DNA of 13,389 nucleotides from NCBI GenBank assembly GCA_903885855.1, contig CAISKG010000055.1, positions 1-13,389 on the forward strand, read 5' to 3'. Positions 1-5,762 of the stretch are shown here, one piece after another (the stretch's first letter is position 1; every line of letters begins with the position of its first letter). The translations under genes were made by a program, and so were the position numbers. Source of the DNA: an uncultured Planctomycetaceae bacterium (GTDB lineage: Bacteria; Planctomycetota; Planctomycetia; Pirellulales; UBA1268). The notes under the pieces were generated by a model. That model was not told where the DNA came from. It saw only the letters and a program-made list of their open reading frames with translations, and searched no databases.

Positions 1-1115
1 CCCGCGGCGCGGCCGAGGCCGAGATCCTCGCCGCCGAACTCGTGGCCGTCGACGACCGCTGCGACATCGGTGCCGATCCCGCGCTCGCCGCCGGCCTCGT
101 GGCGCTCCTGGCCTGTGCCGCACCGCGGCTCCGCCCTGCGGAAGCCTGGGTGCCGAACACGCACAACGCCGCGCGGCAGTTCGGCTCCCTCGCCCGCCAT
201 CTCTACGCGCGCCACGACCTTCCGCGCTTCCTCGACCGGTCCTGGACGGAGGGGGACGAGCGCGAGCAGGGCTGGTTCGTGTTTCTCGGCGGAGGCGGCA
301 GCCTCCGCCACGCCCCCGGCCTGCCGGTGGCGGTGTCGCGTGCGCTGGCGGGCTGGTTCCTCCGCGCGCCGGACGACTGCCCGGTGGAGCCGGCGCTGCG
401 CTGGGCCGTGGTGCGCGCGGCCGGGGGCTCGGCGTCACTGGCCGACGCGGTCCGCCGCACGCGCCTCGGCCGCGACTACGCCCACCCCGAGTTCTGGGCC
501 GAGGTGATCCGGTTCTTCGTCGCCAACCCCCTCCTCGATCCCGAGCAGGTCGGGCCGATCGTCGACTGGATCCAGGCGCAGCGCTTCGAGCCGGAGATCG
601 CACCGGGGCAGGCGCTCCCCGAGGCGGGGGCAGGCCCGCCGCGCCCCGGCCTCTCCATGCGCGGCCGCACCGTCGAGGCGACGCTCCGCGACGTGGAGGC
701 CTGGCACCGACGGCTGGGGCACGCGGCGCCCGACACGCTGGCGCTGGAGTGGGCCCCCAGCGGCATCGCGGAACACGAGTCGGTCGAGGGGACGCGGCCC
801 GAGGAGCGGCGCGTGTGGCGGATCCGCGAGATCACCACCGGGGAGGGGCTGGTGCTCGAGGGGCGGCGGATGAACCACTGCGTGGCCAGTTACGCGCGCT
901 CGTGCGCCGCGGGCGTCTCGACCATCTGGACGCTCGAGTGCACGGCCGCCGGGGAGACGCAGCCGCGGCTGACGATCCAGGTCCACCCCGCGAGCCGGCG
1001 GATCGGGCAGGCGCGCGGGCGTCACAACCGCGCCCCCACCGCGGCCGAGCTGGCGATCGTGGCCCGGTGGGCCGCCGCCGCCGGCCTCACGCTCGACGTC
1101 GCCCCGGCGGGCTGA
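1..1115 (+). CDS. PcfJ-domain protein, 5' end cut by the window
   Basis: The frame is open from the first bases and the earliest in-frame start is a GTG at 42, with no clear ribosome site before it, so the gene most likely begins outside the window; at least 357 residues are present. Counting from the GTG, residues about 255-350 carry the PcfJ-like signature: a Gly-rich strand followed by MNHCVASYA (277-285), an IWTLE strand, a strand ending in QVH, then QARGRHNRAP and a WA..AGL helix. The N-terminal part is helical and carries no motif I recognise. PcfJ was named from an enterococcal conjugative plasmid, but such domains are common in planctomycete and Bacteroidetes chromosomes and their biochemical role is unknown. 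The conserved His279-Cys280 pair suggests a catalytic or metal-binding role, which is inference. The 3' end overlaps the opposing SprT-like gene by 29 bp. The family call is fairly secure; no function can be given. Confidence 0.8.
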   Translation, partial: RGAAEAEILAAELVAVDDRCDIGADPALAAGLVALLACAAPRLRPAEAWVPNTHNAARQFGSLARHLYARHDLPRFLDRSWTEGDEREQGWFVFLGGGGSLRHAPGLPVAVSRALAGWFLRAPDDCPVEPALRWAVVRAAGGSASLADAVRRTRLGRDYAHPEFWAEVIRFFVANPLLDPEQVGPIVDWIQAQRFEPEIAPGQALPEAGAGPPRPGLSMRGRTVEATLRDVEAWHRRLGHAAPDTLALEWAPSGIAEHESVEGTRPEERRVWRIREITTGEGLVLEGRRMNHCVASYARSCAAGVSTIWTLECTAAGETQPRLTIQVHPASRRIGQARGRHNRAPTAAELAIVARWAAAAGLTLDVAPAG

Positions 1116-1806
1116 CACGCTGCGGGCCCTCGGCGGCGCAGGGCACCACCGGGCACAGCGCGTGGACGCGGTATTCCACCCCCGTCACGGCGTCGAAGCA
1201 GCGGTAGCGGCTGCGCAGCTTCGCCCCCTTGCGGAAGGCCCGCCGGCCGTCGATGCGAAACGCCGCCCCCACGGGCAGATCCTCGACGCGCACCCGCGAC
1301 GGATCGGGCGCGTCGTAGCGGGAGAGCGCCTCGACGAGCCCGCGGTCGGAGCAGGTCGCCGCGCGGGGATCGCAGAGCGACCGGGCGAGGGCCAGGGCGA
1401 CGTCGCCGGGGAGCGTGCCGGCGTCGATCAGCGGCAGGAGGATCCGGGCGAACTCCCCCTTCCATTGCGGCCCGTGGGGCATCACATGCCGGGCGAAGCG
1501 GCTCCTCCCGCGGACGTGCCGCTCCCAGGTGAGGGCGTGGGCCACCTCGTGGAGGAACGTGGTGAGGAAGGCGTAGGGATTCAGATCCTCGTTGACGGTG
1601 ATGCGGTGCGCGGGGCGGCCGCGGCCCGGCGCATGATGATCGCCGTACTTCGTCCGCCGCGGCGCCACCACGCGCACCTCGACCTGCGCGCCGGCCAGCG
1701 GGCCCTCCGACAACAGGCCGACGCAGTACGCCGCCGTGCGCGACGGGAGACGTCGCGCCAGGTCGTCGTCGCCCGGCATCCCTGGGGATCGCTCCATCGC
1801 TCCCAT
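1087..1806 (-). CDS. SprT-like zinc metalloprotease-fold protein
   Basis: This 239-residue cytoplasmic protein has the SprT-like core. HEVAH at residues 86-90 is the HExxH zinc site, with Glu87 the presumed general base, and HGPQWK at 111-116 supplies the usual third histidine. The C-terminal part (about 195-230) has the RSRYRC...TGVEYRV strands typical of the family's small C-terminal domain. Relatives include bacterial SprT and the DNA-protein crosslink protease SPRTN; the bacterial members lack an established substrate. I chose the ATG at 1806 because AGGAGG lies 11 nt upstream. The frame stays open to 2070, but that extension is Arg/Pro/Gly-rich, matches no fold, and would cover the upstream promoter region. 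The gene faces the PcfJ-domain gene and overlaps its 3' end. No signal peptide or membrane segment is visible. Confidence 0.85.
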   Translation of the reverse strand: MGAMERSPGMPGDDDLARRLPSRTAAYCVGLLSEGPLAGAQVEVRVVAPRRTKYGDHHAPGRGRPAHRITVNEDLNPYAFLTTFLHEVAHALTWERHVRGRSRFARHVMPHGPQWKGEFARILLPLIDAGTLPGDVALALARSLCDPRAATCSDRGLVEALSRYDAPDPSRVRVEDLPVGAAFRIDGRRAFRKGAKLRSRYRCFDAVTGVEYRVHALCPVVPCAAEGPQRVSPPGRRRA

Positions 1807-1817
1807 GCGCTGCTGTG

Positions 1818-1823
1818 CCTCCT
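1818..1823 (-). promoter_or_regulatory. Ribosome binding site of the SprT-like gene
   Basis: A perfect AGGAGG on the minus strand lies 11 nt before the ATG at 1806. It decides that start over upstream in-frame starts and over the second ATG at 1797. Confidence 0.65.
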
Positions 1824-1979
1824 GGCCCACTGCGGCTCCCGGGCGCGGCCGCCGCGAGGGCCGTGCCGCCGCGCGGGGCCTTCCGTGCCCCACCACGCCC
1901 CGTCGAGGATAGCAGCCGGAAAGCCGGCGCGGAGAACGCGGGGCCCCCGCCGAGGCTCCCCTCCGCCGCCAGCGCCGCG

Positions 1980-2009
1980 TTGGCGACGGTGCCGCGCGCC
2001 GGGTAGACT
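1980..2009 (+). promoter_or_regulatory. Candidate sigma-70-type promoter for the oxidoreductase-sulfatase pair
   Basis: TTGGCG (1980-1985) and TAGACT (2004-2009) are separated by 18 bp, and each box matches four of six consensus bases. Transcription would start near 2016, giving a leader of roughly 78 nt before the ATG at 2094. The match is modest, and boxes like this arise by chance in sequence of this length. Confidence 0.3.
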
Positions 2010-2093
2010 CCCGCCCGGGGGGTCCGATCGCGGTCCGTCGCCGTCCGCCCTTCACCGTCCACAGGTCCACACGCCCGCGGGAGTCATCCAGCC

Positions 2094-3434
2094 ATGTCCC
2101 GGTCCATCGTTCCGTCGCGCCGTCGCTTCCTTGGCACCGGCGCCGCCGCCGCCGCGGGGGGGCTCGTTCCCGCCTTCCCCTGGACGTCCCGCGCCTTCGC
2201 CAACGTCGCCGCCAACGACCGCCCGCGCATCGGCTGCATCGGGACCGGCTCGATGGGCACCGGCGACGCCCACGCCCACGCCCACTTCGGCGACATCCTC
2301 GCCGTCTGCGACGTCGACGACCGCCATTCCTCCCGGGCCCGCGAAGACGGCCACATCGGCAAGGGGAAGGCCGACGCCTACCGCGACTACCGCAAGGTGC
2401 TCGAGCGGAGCGACATCGACGTGGTGAGCATCGTCACCACCGACCACTGGCACGTGAAGATCGCCGTCGAGGCGCTGCAGGCCGGCAAGCACGTCTTCTG
2501 CCAGAAGCCCCTCTCGCTGACGCTCGAGGAAAACCGCCTCTGCCGGGCCGCGGCCGAGAAGTATCCCAAGCAGGTGTTCTTCATCGGCACCCAGCAGCGC
2601 AGTCAGAAGGACCAGTTCCTCCGGGCGGTGAACATGGTCCACAAGGGGCTGCTCGGGCCGATCAAGAAGGTGACGGTGGGCATCAACGGCAGCCCCACCG
2701 GCGGCCCCTTTCCGGTGGCCGAGCCGCCCAAGGAGCTCGACTGGAACATGTGGCTCGGCCAGGCTCCCGAGGTCCCCTTCCGGGAGAAGCGCTGCCACTA
2801 TGAATTCCGCTGGTGGTACGAGTACTCCGGCGGCAAGTTCACCGACTGGGGCGCGCACCACGTCGACATCGCCCAGTGGGCCCTCCGCGAGGACACCAAG
2901 GGCAAGGGCCCGACGAGCATCGACGGCACCGACGTCAAGCATCCCGTCCCCTTCAAGGACGGCTGGCCGACGCAGGACGACTCCTACAACACCGCCCACG
3001 ACTTCGCGGTGAAGTGCCTCTTCCCCTCGGGCGTGGAGATGGTGATCGACAGCCGCTCCGACAACGGCGTCCTCTTCGAGGGGGAGAAGGGGCGGATGTT
3101 CGTGAACCGCGAGAAGTGCACCGGCAAGCCGATCGAGGAGAACTGGGACAAGGACCAGTTCACCGACGCCGACGTGCAGAAGCTCTACAAGGGGAAGCCC
3201 TTCGAGGGGCACAAGGAGAACTTCTACCGCTGCATCCGCGAGGGGGGCCTGCCCGTCTCCGACGTCTACAGCCACATCATGGCGATGAACACCTGCCATC
3301 TGGCGAGCATCGCCGGGCGGCTGGGCCGGAAGATCACCTGGGATCCGGCGGCGGAGAAGATCACCGGCGACGAACAGGCCGCGGGGCTCGCCGCCCGCAC
3401 GCCGCGGAAGGGCTTCGAGATCCCGCGGGTGTGA
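2094..3434 (+). CDS. Tat-exported Gfo/Idh/MocA family oxidoreductase
   Basis: This is a 446-residue NAD(P)-dependent sugar or polyol dehydrogenase-type protein. It opens with a twin-arginine signal (SRRRFLG, residues 8-14) and an Ala-rich segment ending near Ala-Phe-Ala at 34-36, so it is probably exported folded. The Rossmann domain begins at IGCIGTGSMG (46-55), with an acidic end of beta-2 (CDVDD, 72-76) and TTDHWH at 115-120. QKP at 137-139 replaces the commoner EKP, a variant I associate with planctomycete paralogues. WGAHHVDIAQW (252-262) holds the conserved histidines and aspartate of the C-terminal catalytic domain. GGGAG-type purines (GGGAG, 2079-2083) lie 10 nt before the ATG. Planctomycetes carry many such exported paralogues, so the substrate cannot be inferred from sequence. 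The sulfatase gene follows after 11 nt, suggesting joint action on sulfated sugars. Confidence 0.9.
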   Translation: MSRSIVPSRRRFLGTGAAAAAGGLVPAFPWTSRAFANVAANDRPRIGCIGTGSMGTGDAHAHAHFGDILAVCDVDDRHSSRAREDGHIGKGKADAYRDYRKVLERSDIDVVSIVTTDHWHVKIAVEALQAGKHVFCQKPLSLTLEENRLCRAAAEKYPKQVFFIGTQQRSQKDQFLRAVNMVHKGLLGPIKKVTVGINGSPTGGPFPVAEPPKELDWNMWLGQAPEVPFREKRCHYEFRWWYEYSGGKFTDWGAHHVDIAQWALREDTKGKGPTSIDGTDVKHPVPFKDGWPTQDDSYNTAHDFAVKCLFPSGVEMVIDSRSDNGVLFEGEKGRMFVNREKCTGKPIEENWDKDQFTDADVQKLYKGKPFEGHKENFYRCIREGGLPVSDVYSHIMAMNTCHLASIAGRLGRKITWDPAAEKITGDEQAAGLAARTPRKGFEIPRV

Positions 3435-3437
3435 GGG
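3434..3437 (+). promoter_or_regulatory. Ribosome binding site deciding the sulfatase start
   Basis: GAGGG overlapping the oxidoreductase stop codon lies about 8 nt before the GTG at 3446. No comparable purine tract is correctly spaced before the alternative GTG at 3431. Confidence 0.4.
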
Positions 3438-3445
3438 CCGGCCCG

Positions 3446-5095
3446 GTGCGTGGGACGCGGCGGAGGTGGCACGGGGCGGGAGGGGCGCTGCTCGTCGCGC
3501 TCGCCGCCTGCGTGCCGGCCGCGGCGGGCGACGCGCCACGCTGGAACATCCTCTTCGTCTGTGCCGACGACTGGGGTCGCTACGCCTCCTGCCTTGCCGC
3601 CGCCGACCGGGCGGCGGGGGACGGGCGCCCCGGCCTCAACGACGTGGTGCGCACGCCGCACGTCGACCGGCTGGCACGCGAGGGGGTGCTGTTCCGCAAC
3701 GCCTTCGTCGACGCCCCCTCCTGCACCCCCTGCCGCAGCGCCCTCCTCTCCGGCCGGGCCTTCTTCCGCTGCGGCACGGGCGCCATCCTCCAGGGCGCCC
3801 GCTGGGATGACGCGATCCGCTCCTGGCCGCTGGCCCTCGGCGAGGCCGGCTACGCGCTGGGCAAGTGCGGGAAGGTGTGGAGCCCCGGGAAGCCGCCCGA
3901 CGCGCCCTACGGCGGGCAGGCCCACGCCTTCGAGCGGGCGGGCCGCCGTTTCATGACCTGGTCGGCCAGCGCCACCCGGCTCGTCGCCGACGGCTGGGAG
4001 CCGGCGGAGGCGCACGCGATCCTCGCCACCGAGGTGGCCGCCAACTTCGACGCGTTCCTCGACGCCGTCCCCGCGGGCTCCCCCTGGGCCTTCTGGTTCG
4101 GCCCCACCAACACCCACCGCCGCTGGAAGCGCGGCTCGGGCGCACGGCTGTGGGGGATCGACGGGGAGACGCTGGCCGGCCGCCTGCCGGGCAGCCTGCC
4201 CGACGTGGCCGAGGTGCGCGAGGACGTGGCCGACTACCTCGGCGAGGTGCAGGCGGTGGACGCGGCGCTGGGAGCGCTCCTGGCGCGGCTGGAGGCCCGC
4301 GGTGCGCTCGAGCGCACGCTGGTCGTCGCCACCGGTGACCACGGCATGCCCGGCGTGCCCCACGGCAAGTGCACGCTCCACGACCTCGGCACGCGCGTCG
4401 CGCTCGTGGCGCGGGTGCCCGGCGGCGTGCCCGGCCGGGTGGTGGACGACTTCCTCACCCTCGCCGACCTCGCCCCGACCTTCGCCGCCATCGGGGGGGC
4501 GACGATGCCCGACGATCTCCATGGCCGCAGCCTCCTGCCGCAGCTCCTCGCCGACCGGGGGGGCGTCATCGATCCCGCGCGCGACGGCGTGGTCGTGGGG
4601 CGCGAGCGCCACGTCGCCGCGGCCCGCCCCGGCAACCTGCCGTACCCGGCGAGGGCGCTGCGCACCCGCGACTGGCTCTACGTGCGCAACTTCGCCCCCG
4701 ACCGCTGGCCGATGGGGATGCCGGTGCCCGGCGACGCCGCGGCCGACCTCGGCGCCGTCCGGGCCGATCCGGCACGGCTGGTCTCCGATCACTTCGTCGC
4801 CTTCGCCGACATGGATGCCGGCCCCACCAAGGCCTGGATCGTGACCCACGCCCACGACCCGCGCTGGCGGCCGTTCCACGATCGGGCGTTCGCCAAGCGG
4901 CCGGCGGAGGAGCTCTACGACCTCCGTGCCGACCCCGAGCAGCTGGCCAACGTCGCCGACGATCCGCGCCATGCCGCGATCCGGCGGCGGCTCGCGGAGG
5001 AACTGGAGGCCCGCCTCCGCCGCGCGGGCGACCCGCGCCTCGAGGACGACTGCCCCTTCGAGCGCGCCCCCTTCACCGATCCCCACACGCCGTAG
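3446..5095 (+). CDS. Secreted type I (formylglycine) sulfatase
   Basis: This 549-residue arylsulfatase-superfamily protein would hydrolyse sulfate esters or N-sulfates in the periplasm or outside the cell. The N-terminus is a signal peptide: a basic n-region (RGTRRRWH), hydrophobic residues 14-24, and an AAAG cleavage region near 25-28. The metal-binding aspartates are in CADDWG (39-44). CTPCR at 93-97 is the C-x-P-x-R signature whose Cys93 would be converted to formylglycine by a separate maturase. GDHG around 297-300 and Lys308 in HGK are the usual later active-site residues. The C-terminal ELYDLRADPEQLANVADDP block is typical of the family. I prefer the GTG at 3446 because AGGG lies 8 nt upstream and the signal peptide then starts cleanly. 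A GTG at 3431 overlapping the preceding TGA is the alternative. The substrate is unknown; neighbours suggest polysaccharide. Confidence 0.9.
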   Translation: MRGTRRRWHGAGGALLVALAACVPAAAGDAPRWNILFVCADDWGRYASCLAAADRAAGDGRPGLNDVVRTPHVDRLAREGVLFRNAFVDAPSCTPCRSALLSGRAFFRCGTGAILQGARWDDAIRSWPLALGEAGYALGKCGKVWSPGKPPDAPYGGQAHAFERAGRRFMTWSASATRLVADGWEPAEAHAILATEVAANFDAFLDAVPAGSPWAFWFGPTNTHRRWKRGSGARLWGIDGETLAGRLPGSLPDVAEVREDVADYLGEVQAVDAALGALLARLEARGALERTLVVATGDHGMPGVPHGKCTLHDLGTRVALVARVPGGVPGRVVDDFLTLADLAPTFAAIGGATMPDDLHGRSLLPQLLADRGGVIDPARDGVVVGRERHVAAARPGNLPYPARALRTRDWLYVRNFAPDRWPMGMPVPGDAAADLGAVRADPARLVSDHFVAFADMDAGPTKAWIVTHAHDPRWRPFHDRAFAKRPAEELYDLRADPEQLANVADDPRHAAIRRRLAEELEARLRRAGDPRLEDDCPFERAPFTDPHTP

Positions 5096-5104
5096 CGCCG
5101 GCGC

Positions 5105-5623
5105 TCACAGCCCCGACGCGCCGGTCGTCTCCTGCTGGCGCTGCTCCTTGCGCTGGGGAAACTCCATCACCACCAGCGTCTTCGCCTCGGGATCGTAGGC
5201 CCATTCCTGGTAGTAGGGGAGCATCGGCAGCTGGATCCCGTCGGGCTCCCCCTTGCCGATGATCTTCTTCATGAACTCCTCGTAGCCCATCGGCTTCGGG
5301 CCGTCGGCCGCCTCGACGATCTGCATCTTCTGCTGGACCGCGATCACGCCGAGCTTCCCGACGCTCGTGCGGTAGGCGTCGGAGGTGATCGCCTCGAGGC
5401 CCGAGCCGGTGATGCTCGTCTCGGCGGGCACGCCGCCGGAGCGCACCGCCTCGGCCATCTCGAGGACGTTCTGCGTGGTCTTGCCGATCGTCTTGCGCGT
5501 CTGGACGGGGGGCGTCGTCTCGGAGATCGGCTTCGGCTTCGAGGGCTCGCAGCCGGCCGCGGCGAGCGCCGCGGCCGCGACCAGCACCGGAAGAACGTCG
5601 TGCGGGCGTCGCGGCATGATCAT
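5105..5623 (-). CDS. Small predicted lipoprotein of unknown function
   Basis: The 172-residue product starts with a lipoprotein signal: basic residues at 5-6, a hydrophobic Ala/Leu/Val stretch (10-23) and a lipobox ending in AAGC with the lipidated Cys25. A Pro/Lys-rich linker follows (26-45, with paired Lys-Pro), then a Thr/Lys segment around GKTTQN and a compact C-terminal domain. Near the C-terminus is YYQEWAYDPEAKTLVVMEFP, where Gln-Glu, Tyr-Asp and a hydrophobic beta strand stand out; the tail is charged (RKEQRQQE). I recognise no characterised family, although similar short lipoproteins with a QE.AYD element seem common in planctomycetes. The ATG at 5623 has a G-rich GAGGGGGGG tract just upstream. 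It converges on the sulfatase with only 9 nt between the stops and is divergent from the GHL6-like gene. Envelope location is well supported; role is unknown. Confidence 0.75.
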   Translation of the reverse strand: MIMPRRPHDVLPVLVAAAALAAAGCEPSKPKPISETTPPVQTRKTIGKTTQNVLEMAEAVRSGGVPAETSITGSGLEAITSDAYRTSVGKLGVIAVQQKMQIVEAADGPKPMGYEEFMKKIIGKGEPDGIQLPMLPYYQEWAYDPEAKTLVVMEFPQRKEQRQQETTGASGL

Positions 5624-5672
5624 GGTCCCCCCCTCGAGTCGCCTTCGTGCACCGATCCTTGCTCGAGCGGGC

Positions 5673-5702
5673 ATGATATCCCCCGCCACCGCCCAGCGGC
5701 AA
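5673..5702 (-). promoter_or_regulatory. Candidate promoter of the lipoprotein gene
   Basis: On the minus strand TTGCCG (5702-5697) and TATCAT (5678-5673) are separated by 18 bp. The -10 matches five of six consensus bases and stands out in this GC-rich stretch. The predicted start near 5666 would leave a leader of about 43 nt. The rest of the 139-bp divergent spacer shows no equally good plus-strand promoter. Confidence 0.45.
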
Positions 5703-5762
5703 CGGTCGGCGCCCGCCGCCGCCTCGCGGAACGATGCTTCCCACCCCACCACCGGAGGCCGC

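Larger units (their letters stand above)
1807..2093. other. Divergent intergenic region between the SprT-like and oxidoreductase genes
   Basis: This 287-bp spacer separates two genes that point away from each other. It should hold promoters in both directions. The minus-strand frame through it is open but Arg/Pro-rich and looks non-coding. It holds a candidate plus-strand promoter (1980-2009) and a short tandem GTCCACA repeat (2057-2071). No RNA gene or terminator was recognised. Confidence 0.6.

Noticed and set aside
1..1115. Reading the PcfJ-domain gene as part of a conjugative element
   Set aside because: No relaxase, type IV secretion or mobility gene is present, and PcfJ-like genes are common on planctomycete chromosomes.
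1807..2070. N-terminal extension of the SprT-like gene to 2070
   Set aside because: The extension is Arg/Pro/Gly-rich with no fold, and the ATG at 1806 has a perfect AGGAGG upstream.
2268..2285. Three tandem GCCCAC units in the oxidoreductase
   Set aside because: They encode Ala-His repeats at the start of the second Rossmann segment and are explained by codon choice.
2052..3539. Long open frame on the minus strand opposite the oxidoreductase
   Set aside because: It is a shadow of the GC-rich oxidoreductase gene; its translation is Val/Leu/Gly/His repetitive and matches no family.
5661..5668. GCTCGAGC palindrome in the lipoprotein/GHL6 spacer
   Set aside because: An eight-base palindrome alone is too common to call a binding site, and no regulator is encoded nearby.
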